This document shows, piece after piece, positions 11,438 to 23,100 of a DNA stretch of 64,000 nucleotides. Each line of letters begins with the position of its first letter. Position 1 is the stretch's first letter. Origin of the DNA: Sphagnum magellanicum (taxonomy: Eukaryota > Streptophyta > Sphagnopsida > Sphagnales > Sphagnaceae); NCBI GenBank assembly GCA_021904315.1, contig CM038918.1, forward strand, positions 5,719,349 through 5,783,348, read 5' to 3'. The translations under genes were made by a program, and so were the position numbers. Below the pieces are notes generated by a model, which made no database searches, was not told the origin of the DNA, and saw nothing but the letters and a program-made list of their open reading frames with translations.

Positions 11438-11645
11438 CAGGATTTTTGAAAAAAAACTGTTCCTAAGTGGTGGGGGTCTGCTACTCAGATGCTGATTATA
11501 TCTTTCATTCATCATGTTGGGGAATCCTTGGAATACATGCAACCCATTTGATGAATGATGTATTTATTTATTTATTTATATTTGATGAATGAGATGGATT
11601 TTTTGTGTGCTCATATTGCAGCCTGAAATTCAATTTGTAATTGGG

Positions 11646-11692
11646 TTTTTTTTTTTTTTTTTTTTTTTGGGGGGGGGGGAGGGGGGGGGGGG
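11646..11692 (+). repeat. T23 followed by G11-A-G12
   Basis: A homopolymer switch: 23 T, then 11 G, one A, and 12 G. Such runs are prone to length error in sequencing. Confidence 0.85.
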
Positions 11693-11960
11693 AGTTAATT
11701 ATTTCTAATGTCAAAGCCAGCAAATGGGTGCCAGAGAGACTTTTCCATAACATGGCTGGAAAATGTATGAGTGCTGCTGCACTAGAGAATCTGAAATAGG
11801 TAGGCATGGTTTTTGTGTACAATAATAATTTTAAAAATAATAATAATAATAAGTCAGTTTTTTCAACAAGGAAGAAGGCCTACAGAAGCAAGTAATGTGG
11901 GCAATCTATTATACTTGGGAAAACCTAGACCCCTCTCCTTGCTTTAGACACAACAAATGA

Positions 11961-12002
11961 AGCTGGCTGGCTGGCTGGGCTGGCTTGCTGGCTGGCTGGC
12001 TT
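11961..12002 (+). repeat. (GGCT)n microsatellite
   Basis: About ten GGCT/TGGC units with a few single-base interruptions. Confidence 0.85.
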
Positions 12003-12356
12003 GCACTAGAGGGGAGGAGGGACCCAGTAATCTGGACACAGTTTTCCTTACATTTAGCAACAACAAACATCCAGTTGTATTCAATCAATAATGGAACCCT
12101 TTACTCGGGGTATTATTTGGGAATTATTGGACACCAGGGTTGGTAAATTTGTAGAGGACAAATAACATACAGTGCACATGCTCCCACTCACAAAAAGACA
12201 AAACCCTACAAAAATATTTAAAATTTTTTTTAAAAAAAAAAACTCCTGGATTGCCCCAAAAAGTAAGAAAATAATAAAAGGACCTGGCATTTGTAGGTAG
12301 GGTTTTGTGAACTAGGTAGCAGCTACTAGGGTTGTATTATGTATAACACTTGATGG

Positions 12357-12396
12357 CCTTCCTTCCTTCCTTCCTTCCTTCCTTACTTACTTACTT
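12357..12396 (+). repeat. (CCTT)n then (ACTT)n compound microsatellite
   Basis: About six TTCC units followed by three TTAC units, a one-base switch of the repeat unit. Confidence 0.9.
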
Positions 12397-12856
12397 GAGA
12401 CCCCAGAAGCACAAAAAGGAAAACCCTGGGGGAAAAACAGCATCTCAAAAGGCCTCTAGGTCGGTTACTAGGATGAATGGAGTCTTTTGCAAGTCATGTT
12501 CATTGACATCCAAAGACCCCCTGGCCTACTAGCTGAAGCCTCACAACAATGTTGCTTGTAGCCCAAAATATGCCTTTTATGGTGCAGTTCTCTAAGAATG
12601 TTCCAGGATTTCACACTCATTCCTGCACAAAATGTGCATTAGGTTCTGGAACCTCCCCCTTCCCCCCCCCCCCCCTCCCCACGCCCCCCAATTATGGCAT
12701 TTGCATCAATTATATTCTAAGGTTGCTCATAATTCACCCTACTGGACCTTCCTTCCTGCAACATTATATGTGCACATACTTGTTATTGTAGGCAGTACAA
12801 CCTTTTTTTTTCTTTGTCTGCCCTTGACCTGGTTCATCTTAGAAAAAGATGGATGA

Positions 12857-12969
12857 TGCCCAGCCACACTTTGGACCCATGTTATGCACAGGTTTGGCCT
12901 TGTAATGGATACTAGGTGTCCATTACAAGTCCAGGACATGCATAACAGGATCCAAAGTGTGTATGGGCA
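12857..12969. repeat. Long imperfect fold-back hairpin
   Basis: Two arms of about 50 bases, TGCCCAGCCACACTTTGG to TGTAATGGAT and TGTCCATTACAAGT to CCAAAGTGTGTATGGGCA, are inverted complements with scattered mismatches. They are separated by about 6 bases near 12912. It has no coding sense. A MITE, or a miRNA-like precursor grown from an inverted duplication, would look like this. Confidence 0.7.
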
Positions 12970-13119
12970 CCACCAAGATGTGTCTGGGCACCGCCAGACA
13001 CAGCTTGGAGGGGCAAAGGGGCAGTTAGGGGAAAAAAAGAAGCAAGCAGTACTTTTGTTCTGCCTGCAATAGCCAACTATGAGCACATATAATGTTGGGT
13101 CCTTCAAAGGGACATGTAT

Positions 13120-13160
13120 ATTTTACACTATATGTACACTATGTACATATAGTGTAAAAT
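13120..13160. repeat. Near-perfect inverted repeat, 19-bp arms, 3-nt loop
   Basis: The arm TTTTACACTATATGTACA (13121-13138) is exactly complementary to 13142-13159, with CTA as loop. One more A-T pair extends the stem to 13120 and 13160. Nothing beyond the palindrome marks it as a terminator or operator. Confidence 0.85.
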
Positions 13161-13779
13161 GCCTTTTGATTGCTGCCCAAATTGCACATTGTCCATAGAA
13201 AAATGTTTTTCCAACCCTAGTTGAAAGAGAAATGCCAACGGTTGTATCTCCATGGATGGTCCTTATAGTCATGGCCTTCCTCCGACCTTAGGCCTAGGGG
13301 GGGAGGGGGGGTCACCCACCCAAGGGATTATTTTGACCTAGATTGCTTAACTTTGTTAACATGTGGGATCCACCATGTTCACCCTAGCTAAGTTGCATCA
13401 TGAATTTTTTTCATCCACATCACCATTGAAACCAACTAGACAACTACATGAAGAGTATGAAAGCATAATCCAAGGACAAAGTGCATGTCTTCTTGAAGCT
13501 TGCACAGACTATGGTTTCTGGAGATTTGCCTCAAAAGTTGTCATCCACTTACTCTAGTTTGTCATGCATTTTTAACTAGGGTTTTAAAAGGTGACATGGA
13601 AATCCAACATAGGAGGGCATGCACATGTTTGTTCAACTTGTTACAAGTTCACCCATCCAAGAGTTGGTTTCTTGTGGACATCAAAGCATTAAATGCAACA
13701 TGAGTGCTTCTATTGGAAAGAAGAATCCCACAGAGGTTGTTTCTTCGAGTTTGGCCAAACTTTGCTTTTTACCACCATA

Positions 13780-14000
13780 GAAGGATGCTTAAATGTTTTT
13801 ACTTTTTTATTTTTTGTAGCCAAATTTGGCTATGTTGTCTTGTGCATGACCACCATTATAATCCCAAAGTGAAATATATTGGGTTCCAATAGGTAGTCAA
13901 CAATATCAAAGGATGCTTAAGTGTTTTTAGTTTTTTATTTTTTATAGCCAAATTTGGCTATGTTGTCTTGTGCATGATCACCATTGTGATTACATCCAAA
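13780..14000 (-). repeat. Palindrome-centred repeat, two tandem copies
   Basis: Two copies about 128 bp apart, each with AAGGATGCTTAA, a T-rich run, and TAGCCAAATTTGGCTA (13817-13832 and 13945-13960), followed by TGTTGTCTTGTGCATGA. On the minus strand the order (CATGCACAAGA, palindrome, TTAAGCATCCTT) matches the units near 20200-20430, so the same family lies here in reverse. Confidence 0.75.
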
Positions 14001-14391
14001 ATTGGGAAAAACAAAATGAACAACAACAACTAGTGCCTATGTAATTTCTCAAAGACTGCCATATTTTTAAAAATTGAATATATTCAATTTCCTCATATAT
14101 GCCTAAGTAATGGTTCAAAGTCTCCCACGTTATATATAAAAAAGTTTGATTCCCTATGTGTGCCCCCTTGTAATAGCCGAAAGTTTTGAGACAATATAAA
14201 ACCAAATGTGACATGAATATGCTCCTTTTTCTTATATGTCCTTATGTAATGGCTCCAAGTATTGAGGGAATATAGAACCACCCACATTTTTCCATAAATA
14301 TGTTGCTTCCCTATATGTGCCTTGGTCAAGATTTAAACCAAGTCATGCTATATTTTCACCATCACTCTACCATTCTAAGGCTATGGCAAAA

Positions 14392-14394
<3 letters not shown>

Positions 14395-14425
<31 letters not shown>
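14395..14425 (+). repeat. (AC)n microsatellite
   Basis: About fifteen AC units. Confidence 0.9.
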
Positions 14426-14427
<2 letters not shown>

Positions 14428-14645
14428 GCTCATTCAAATGTGAGGACCCACCACACAAGCACAATTGTGGTTTTATAATGATTGAAAAGTTAGGCCTCCA
14501 TTAGGTAGTGTGGCAGTGGCCATCATCAAACCCAAATCTTGCTGCAAGCAAACTGGAGCTCCTGATTCTTGCAACAGAAGGGAGTTCTTGAAACCAAGAG
14601 CCAATTTTCCAACATTAATGTCTGGCATGACAGACAGACCATACA

Positions 14646-14925
14646 TCATATTCTTCACCACATTATATGATATAATCTTCCAATGATGATCATAACACTC
14701 ATGTTACTAGTGACCGAAAAATGTGTTTGTTGAACATGAATGCTTTTCTAAAAATTGGCTGATTGTGGCAACCCCAAAACCTTAATGGCATGGAAAATGG
14801 CCTCACCCTCGTCCATTATGTTGGGTGTGTCACCTAGCTTGTCCACCCTTGGCCATTTATGTTGGGTGCATCACCTAGCTTGCCTGACCTTACCCATTAT
14901 GTTGGTGCATCACCTGGCTTACCCA
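14646..14925 (+). repeat. Dispersed repeat C, copy 1, with local triplication
   Basis: The first 200 bp match 25195-25390: CACATTATATGATATAATCTTCCA, CTAGTGACC and GTTGAACATGAATG blocks in order. From about 14810 a 40-48 bp segment (CCATTATGTTGGGTG, CATCACCTAGCTT, CCACC) is repeated three times in tandem. Confidence 0.7.
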
Positions 14926-15689
14926 CCAATAGCCCAAAAACTTGGGGCATCAACTTCAAATTGTGGTGGCCAAAAATCTCATTGTTGAAGAAGTCCCCTC
15001 CTCCCCCCGCCCTCCAACCCTCACCCCCCAAACCCTAGCATTTTAATTTTTTGAGCTGACTCAAAACTTTCCCCATTACCTCATTATCTAGAGTGTACTT
15101 GGTGACTAAGGTTTTTCACACATCACCCTACCTTTCACTATCCCAATAGTTTACTTGGCACGAAGCTTTTGTTTGTGTTGTTTATTTATAGTTTGAAAAT
15201 ATATTTGATTTATGGTAATCAAAGACAACATTGTGAGAATGACCAAAGGGGGTAAGCCAAAAAGGATGCCAACTTAGTGAGCCTTGCAGGATAAGCAGTT
15301 TATGTTGTGTGAAGCTCATGTGATGTGGGGAGATTTTGGGGTAGGTTAGTTGCGACTTTCATAAGTGCCATATTAAAATAGGGTTGCAACATGAGGCACT
15401 ATTTGACATGTTCTTATGTTCAAAAGGTTATACCAAACCAACCAACATTCATGTGAATTTTTATTTTTTTGGTGTGTTTTGTGTTTGTTTTTTTCTTTTC
15501 TTTTCCCACCACCAACCAACTTTGAGGCCAAGAGAGGGAGGGTGGGGTGGATTGCAAACATGGAGGGAAATAACCCCTTTTACTCATGAGTGAGAGCATA
15601 CATGGGGGGAGACATATTCCAACAAATGGAATCATATTTTGAATTAAAGAAATTGTGGTGACACCTTGATGATAAAATTATGGCCAATT

Positions 15690-17134
15690 TTATTTTGCAT
15701 ACCTATGTTTCTCTTGAGCTATCTTTCTTGAGAATCCACCAAGTAAGGAGCCCAACCTCCATTCTAACCTTCCAAGCACTAGAAAGCACATTCTCCTTGG
15801 AGTAGAAGCTATTGGTTCTATTGTTACAACACTTAAACCAAAGAAAGTAAGTAATGAAGCTATGAAAGATGTTAAAAAGTTGTTTGAAATACATGAAAGC
15901 ACTTTCGTTGGTCCTTTCAAATATCTTCCTCCAAATTGAATCGGGAGTTGAAGATCTCATTGTAAAGATGTTGCCAAAAGAGGATAGGATTGGGGGGAGG
16001 ACCGATTTAAACCAAACCTTTTGAAAGGCACTCCACAAAAAAATGATGCATCAACAATCTAGAAGGCAATGTTTGGAGATCTCAATGTGTTCTTTGCGCA
16101 AATTCACAAATGGAGCCTTCTCCCATGTGAGCACACCAAGACCAATGGGAAGAACTTCATTGAGCACAAGCCAAATAAGGGCCATGATTTTAGAAGGGTT
16201 GGAGTTATGCCAAAGTTGTTGCACCACCATGAGACGACCTTCCTCATCCACCCATTGTTGAGTCAAACTTTTTAATAGGGTTTTTCTTCTTCTAGGCCTC
16301 TCTATATGCCATGTAACCAAAGAAAGGAGAAAATCCAAGACAATGCCATGTATCCCATTCCTAGTCACTTGGGTCTATTGGAGGTTTTCAACAAACCTTT
16401 TTGCATAAAAGAAGAGGTGATCATCTAGGAAGAGGTTTGTGAAGTCATGTGATTTGAAGGGTACCAAATGGTTGTCTTGATGAACATTCAAATCCACCTC
16501 ATTCTTGAGGAGGGGAATTGAATGTTATCGGGACTTGGGGTAATGAATATGCATGATTCATGGTCATGTTTAAATTCATGAGCCATTAGATAAATATTAA
16601 TGGATTTGTCAATCCATTATAATTGAAAGATTTGATTGGGGGGGTTTTGTGATGACACATTTTCCTTCCTTCAATGGATTGAAAGGGCTTGCTCAATTTT
16701 CATGGAATGGTATTGATTGTGTACTCCAACTTGCCATTGTTTTACAAAAACAAATATATGGACTCCAAGATCTAATTTAAAAAGTGCCATGTGTGTTTGA
16801 TTGAATTTAATAGGTGCTAGACTTTAGTGTGCCATGGTTAAAAGACAAATTCTTGTGTGTGAATTATGACCAAGGCAAATGCCTTCCAAATTAAGAATGG
16901 ACTAAACCCCAAAGAAGGGTTATCTCATGAACTTTTCCCAGTTGTTCAATTTTGACTTGACAAACTAAGTCTTATTTGAAACCAAGCATTCAAGATGGAG
17001 ATTTCATGAATTTTTTTGCAATATGTGAACCAACTTCCATCAAAGATTTTATAGCTTCTACCAACTAGCTTAAATTGGGAGATTCTTTAATGCACGAGAT
17101 TTTTCCATGGTTCAAGCCCAAGGGATAGGTATGT
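15690..17134 (-). pseudogene. LINE (L1-like) relic, 3' portion
   Basis: The minus strand downstream of RT shows LINE post-RT sequence. G-L-E-P-W-K is at the upper edge (about 17110). A zinc-binding-RT type segment at 16051-16368 carries NSNPSKIMALIWLVLNEVLP. A tail at 15703-16038 contains DSIWRKIF and a WF-C arrangement. Frames are interrupted by stops, so it is dead. The 3' boundary is not resolved; the open frame stops near 15690. Non-LTR elements of this type end in such a zf-RVT domain. Confidence 0.65.
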
Positions 17135-18066
17135 TGACGCACCCCCAAATTTTTCAAGAGACCCAAAGGTGGGTCCCAGAATGAAATAGTGAAAAAAGAA
17201 AAGAGTTGGGACACACTCCTTAACTTATAGCACTTCGAAGGTAAGAGAGCATGTTGGAGCTCCGAGATGGGACTAGGACGAACTCACAAGTGAGAGTTCA
17301 AGTTGAGATCAACTTGCACAACCAAGAAAAGAGGGCAGTTATGCAAATTGAATGGAAATTATGCAATGGACTTAGTAAGGACAACTTCAAGCACGAGCTT
17401 TACATGGCCCACAATCTTTGAGAAGAGGCACCACTCCCCTCCCTATAGTATATTTTGCACCTCTTCACAGGGATTACATCCAAATGTCACTTTTCCCTAG
17501 GACTCCCAAATGGGACTCTTGTTGTCCCAAAATTTTGAACGTTCATATCTTTCTCAAATCAAATTTGTTTTGAGAATGCGAGAAAAATATCTTATAACCC
17601 TTGAAATTATCTTTCCAATGGTGTATAACACATTCCAATTGGACTTCATTTTCCAATGGTGTATAGCACGTTCCAATCGGACCTCATTTGATCCATGCTT
17701 TCAAGGGATTTCTGGTCGGGAGTCAAATTCCCAATTTGACTCCCACCCATTCTTCATAACTCATGTAAATCATGTCTAAATGAACAATGCGAGGGCACTT
17801 TAAGTATCTATGTTTCAAGACCTTTCTAATTGTGTTCCAAAGGACCAATTTGATGCTTGTTTTCATTTCCAACCAAGGTTCTGAACATTCACAACTTCCA
17901 CATAAGTGCAACTCTCAAGGTGGGAGTGCACTTGGGAATCATTGGGCTTCATTTCTTTGCTTTTTCTCCCATTTGTGATAGTGTGTTTCACACCTAAACA
18001 CATTCTCGACCTCATGGGCCCTTGCACTTCACACTTAATCACGAATTCAATGTTAGGGTTGCGATA
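17135..18066. mobile_element. Solo LTR inserted in the LINE
   Basis: A 932-bp block starting TGACGCACCC and ending GGGTTGCGATA on the plus strand is flanked on both sides by TATGT (17130-17134 and 18067-18071). It holds no ORF of coding type. Removing it with one TATGT copy joins two LINE segments in the same reading frame, which fixes both edges. A 38-bp segment (TTCCAATGGTGTAT onward) is duplicated in tandem at 17613-17688. It is not the LTR found at 60-779. The 3' end is TA rather than the usual CA. Confidence 0.8.
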
Positions 18067-18071
18067 TATGT

Positions 18072-18885
18072 AATGAAAAGTTTTGTAAGAAATGTCTCAA
18101 CTTGAGGATTTAAAATGGCAAATTCCCCGTAATCAATTGAAATTGTCAAGGTATCCCAATCAACTTTGGCTCTAATCCAATGTGTTTTGCCACTCCAAAT
18201 GTAATTCTTGACTCATCCTTCAAGATGTGGTTACACATGAGTGGGTTGGATTACAACAACCTACAAGGTTGTTGTAAACCAAATAATTGGTTTGTCACTA
18301 GTGGCCTTTTTGCCATGGTGATTTTCTTCTCTATCCAAGAAACTGCCTTAACTTTAAGGTTAAAAAGGAATATGTTGAAATTCGCTGCCCTTGGGGGCTT
18401 GACCTAAAGGCCAAGGTATTTCACTCCCTTTCCTTTTGGGACCCAAACTAGCCCCTCTTCTTGCCCCCAACAAGCAAGATCTAGGGTTAGGGGAAGTCCA
18501 AATTGTGGTTAATATCTTCCAATTGATCTTAACATCAGTAGCCTCACAAAAAAGATTGAGAACGGCTCTTACCCTTTTCAAGTTGGCATTTGATCTTACT
18601 AAGTAGAGGGTTGTGTCATCAGCAAAGGACCAGTCTCTTAAAAAAGAATCATTAGGGAGTTTGAGCCCTCCCCATTCCATAGCCAAGACTCTAAGCATGT
18701 AGCCTTGGACATACAAAGTGAAAATGGAGAGATAGAGACACACACACCCATGGTGAGAATGAAGAGGTAGAGTGAGATGTGATATTGCTACTTTACCCAT
18801 GTCAACAAATTGGTCAAAGGGTTTTCCTACCACTTCATTGACTTTGATGGAAGATGAGGCTCCTTTGTATGCAGAAATTCAATGA
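18072..18885 (-). pseudogene. LINE (L1-like) relic, reverse-transcriptase portion
   Basis: The 157-residue frame at 18360-18833 contains WSFADDTTLYL, the F/YADD catalytic box of non-LTR reverse transcriptase. F-C-E-A-T-D-V-K-I-N-W-K follows, equivalent to 'FC..SGL.IN..K'. A second frame near 18070-18200 reads HWIRAKVDWDTLTI and ILNPQVETFLTKLFI, the usual block downstream of RT. Upstream similarity stops near 18885, inside the RT domain, as in 5'-truncated LINEs. It continues at 17134 after the solo LTR. Confidence 0.8.
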
Positions 18886-19258
18886 CCCATGTGTTTGAAC
18901 AAGAAGAAGAAGAATGAAAAGCCAAAAAAAAAGCTCGACTCACACAAGTCAGGAACCTGGATCCTGCTGATAGGTGTGTGTTTTTTGTGCTTTCCACTTG
19001 TGGAACTTAGAGCATCTCTGTTTTTGGTAAATGATAACACCCTTTTTCCCATCAAGCTGATACTGCATTGCATTGCTTTTTCTAGTGGGTACTAATTGTG
19101 AATTTGTGGCCACAACAACAAATTTGGCCAGAACAAAGTTTTTCCCAGTTTTAGCAACAGTTTGATTTGTTTTTTTTAAAACAAAACTTGCCAATAATAT
19201 TGATGATGATATAGTTGTAAGTACCCAGACAGCTAAATTACCCAAGTCTGAAAGAGGA

Positions 19259-19261
<3 letters not shown>

Positions 19262-19301
<40 letters not shown>
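19262..19301 (+). repeat. (GA)n microsatellite
   Basis: About nineteen GA units. Confidence 0.95.
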
Positions 19302-19304
<3 letters not shown>

Positions 19305-19551
19305 ACATCCCCATGTTTGTGCAAGCGAAAGGCAGGCACCCACTGTCGAATGAGAGTGGTCAAATAAGAATGAGTTCTTTTGAAGAATGCAACAAAAAGT
19401 CTCTTGAATTAAGCTGACAAACATGTGTTAGGCTACAGGGGAGGGGAAGTAACTTAGCAAGCTCCAGGGAAGGAAAAAAAGGTGCAACCCATTCTGCGTA
19501 TTTTCCATTAAAAGCAAACTAATAATTTTGCCACTGCAGAAGAAGTAGTGC

Positions 19552-19598
19552 AGGAAGGAAGGAAGGAAGCAAGCAAGCAAGCAAGCTTGCTTGCTGCT
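19552..19598 (+). repeat. (GGAA)n-(GCAA)n with central palindrome
   Basis: GGAA units pass into GCAA units and then into TTGC units, so GCAAGCAAGCTTGCTTGC forms a perfect palindrome. Confidence 0.85.
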
Positions 19599-20186
19599 AG
19601 TTATAAAATCAGACTGTAAAATTTCCCATAATAATATAATTTCCTAACCCAGCATGTGCAATCAAAGCTTAATTAGTAAACTCCCCTCACTCCACTCCAC
19701 TCCACCCAACCCCATCCTACCTAACCCTAAAACATACTACTGGCTGCTGATGCATGGCTAGATAGAGCATCACACCACACACACTGGACAACCCCACTCA
19801 CTAACTTTGATAAATAATTAGTAGTGCTTCTTGTGCAGTTGCTTCTTGCCCCACCCCGCCAAACACACAGACTTGTTTGTTTCAGCAGATGTTCAGGCAA
19901 TGCTGATCTCAGTCTCACAGTTATATAAGTTAAGTAAGTAGCTAATTTAATACTAACATTTGCACGTTGTGGTCTCATGGGCCAAAATTGATGCTCTTAA
20001 CTGCGCGCTAGACAGTTGATATAAATACTTAATAACAACAATTTTCAGGTAAAATTGTTGTTTGTTGGTTGCCTAATAGACTTCAAAGCTCTTCTCAGTA
20101 AAAATATTTTTTTAGTAATTATTACTCTTTAAAATAAAAATGTAGCCTAAGTGGCAATCACCCATAGGAAGATGTTTTTGAAAATG

Positions 20187-20431
20187 GCGATCATCCTTTT
20201 ATGAAGATTTAGCCAAATTTGGCTATGAACCTGATTTGACATACAAATCTTTAAGTATTCTTCTATCTTTTTTTGGCTACACACTGAAATCCAAATATAG
20301 AAATATGATGACGATCATCCTTATGAAGGGTTAGCCAAATTTGGCTATAAACCTGATTTGATGTGCAAATCTTTAAGCATTCTTCTATCTTTTTTTGGCT
20401 ACACAACTAAAATCCAAATATAGAAATATGA
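20187..20431 (+). repeat. Palindrome-centred repeat, two 122-bp tandem units
   Basis: Units 20187-20309 and 20310-20431 are nearly identical. Each has CGATCATCC, TAGCCAAATTTGGCTA (20210-20225 and 20332-20347), ACCTGATTTGA, AATCTTTAAG, TTCTTCTATC and CCAAATATAGAAATATGATG in order. Divergent fragments follow at 20820-20880 and 20985-21150 (ACCAAATTTGGCTAC at 21012). No coding frame spans a unit. Confidence 0.85.
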
Positions 20432-22744
20432 TGATTTTTTTCCCTCATTTTATGGCGATTGAAAATTTCCCAAATCACTTTTTTTTGAATTTTTGAATTT
20501 TAGTTTCACTTTTAGGCTAAAACTTTCACTTGGTGAAAAAAAGGCTGGTGGCTTGGACATAGTTCTTCTTCTACTCCTTCTTTGATGGGTTTCTGGGGCC
20601 CAAACCTTGAGTCCACCCCCCATGTGCACCTACCTCCCCATGTAGCAGCCCTTTTTTTTCTTCTTTTCCCTGGCCATATATATAAGTGCTAAAATCAAGT
20701 GCTTGTTGAGATTTTCAATAGCCATAATTCGACCAAAACTTAAGGAAAATTTTCCAAATATATATACATGGTTCAAGTAGGTTGCCAAAAACATGGAAGG
20801 GTGTTTTTTAATTTGTACTTCTATATTTAGCTCTAAGCCAAAATTGGCAAAATCTTCCTATGGATGATCACCCACTTTGGCTTCATCACAAAATTGACCA
20901 TTAAAAAAAAAATTGCTCTGCAGGGGATTGTGCACTGCATCCCTTGCAAGGCTTTTTTTTAGAAGGATTTTGTGAGGCAGCCAAAGTAGCAATCATGCAG
21001 AAAATAATTTAACCAAATTTGGCTACATACCAGATATTTTAATAATTATTTAAAAAAAACAGGAATCCTTCTATATTCTTGGCTACTTACTGGGAACTTA
21101 ACTTAAAAATATGGCGATTTCTAATTTGGATATGGCGATCCATGAAAATTCCTTTGTTTAGGTCCAAATCATATATCTTTGAGGTCCAAATTTTGGGAAA
21201 ATTCACCAATAAAAAAAAACCACTGAGATTCTCTTGTTTGGCTGTTTGGTTTTCAGTACACTAGTGACTGGCAAAGAAAGCAGCAACATCAGCTCCTTCT
21301 CTGACACCACTGATATCTCTCTCTGTGCACATGATGTTTTCAGTAACTAACTCAACTTTTGTTTTTGGGTCTTAAGTGTTTGCTGGGCCCCTTCCTAAAT
21401 TAGACATTTCAAAATCAATAGAAGAAAGAAAGACAGCCTTTTCAGATGTCATATTATTATTATTTGGACAATTTCAGATGATTTTTATTTTATTTTATGT
21501 CTTTTGAAATCCTTTTTTTCTTTTTCTTTTCCTCTTTTTTGCCCTTTTTCCCCCCCCCTTTTGTGGTTCAATGGTTGGGTAACAAGTTATTTGTAATTTG
21601 CAAAGGAAATAATTTCAATTTCTTTAAGAGAAAAAATTCATATGTGATTTTTTTTAAAATAATAATAGAAGAAGAACAATTTGATGTGATTTTTCCAAAT
21701 TATATTTTTAGGTTGGAAGTATTCTGAAGGCCTATTCAATACTTTTTTTTTAATTGAGGAAAGTTATTATGTGATTTTATAGAAAAAAATTAATATGACT
21801 TTTTGGAATTATATTTTAATGGTTGGAAAGAAAGCATTCATTCCTTGTGAAAGAAAAATATCTGATGATGTTTTAAAATATTCTCATGGTTGCATAGAAA
21901 GCATTCAAACCTTATGAAGAAAATTACATGATATATTTTCAATGCTTGGAAAGAAAGCATTTGAATCCTTCATGAGGAAGCTTATATGATATTTTTAATA
22001 TTTTCATAGTTGGAAAGAAATTATTCAGCCTTCAAACCTTAATGGGCAAGCAACTGGGTACTGTTGAGGGACCAACTTAAGGGCCATTATTTCTGCATGG
22101 ATCCCAAATTCCATTCATGCTTTCTGAATTGGAAATGACAAAATACCCATCTTTTAAATACCCCATCTGTGAATGTCCCTTCTAGGAGGGCTCTTACACT
22201 TACTCCTTAACGATGGGAGGGATGTTACTTATAGGTCTAAAATCCCTTGCACTCTTAAAGGCTTAAGATGTAAAACTCGTAAGGCTTGAGTGTAAGAACC
22301 CTTCTGCTCATACACCTTGTGATGGATACCTCCTTAAAAGTGTTCTTTTTGGCAGTCCCTTGGGAGGGACCTACACCGACATGGTTTGCCACTTTGAAAG
22401 TGGGTGTTGTGTGAAAGTTTGACGAATAGGAGTAGATGGGTAGGTAGGTAGTTCTCGCTGTGTTTTTGACACCAAAAATGTTGACATTGCGATTAACTCG
22501 TAGCTGTTGTATTAAGTACACATGTGAGGTCCAAAGGTGGAAGAGACCAACTTTTCACTAGTGAAAAATGTCTTGTATAAACTACAAACCTGTGTTTCTT
22601 TCTTCTCAATGGATTTATTTCATAAGTGGCCCCCCGGCCTCCTCTCCCTCACCAAAAAGAAGAAGATGGGTTGTGTTAGTAGTATAAGTTTGTTGATCTA
22701 AACATCCAAAATCTTCTTGCAACATTGTGGTACATAGGTATGTT

Positions 22745-23100
22745 ATTGCCAGATGTTACATCTGTCATTACAAAAGATGAACAAGCGGTGTGTTGTGCTG
22801 TGGCCTTGCCATTTACGTTTTTAAAAAAGTATCTTAAGGCAAACAAAGAATTATGAAAATTCAAATATTTCACCATGAAAGAATATAATCTTCAAAAAAA
22901 TTCTCCAAAAGAAATCAAAATCCTTCAAGATATCAGAACTCTATAACTAATCTCAAGTTCCAACACAAGCCAAAATATCATGATCTTTCAAAAATCCTCA
23001 TATAAAAATAGACCTATTATCTAGAGGCCAAAATCCCTTAAGCTTACTATAACTCTATAATGAATCTAAACACAATATCCTTCTTGCCTTGGTAGGCAAA
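22745..23100 (+). repeat. Dispersed repeat A, copy 2
   Basis: Colinear with 7685-8030 with substitutions and small indels. Both copies end at GGTAGGCAA, after which the flanks differ, giving an approximate right boundary. Confidence 0.8.

Noticed and set aside
12739..13107. 122-residue minus-strand ORF
   Set aside because: It runs through the fold-back at 12857-12969, so its codons reflect the inverted repeat; no domain.
18949..19314. 121-residue minus-strand ORF with serine-leucine repeats
   Set aside because: The S-L repeat is the translation of the (GA)n microsatellite.
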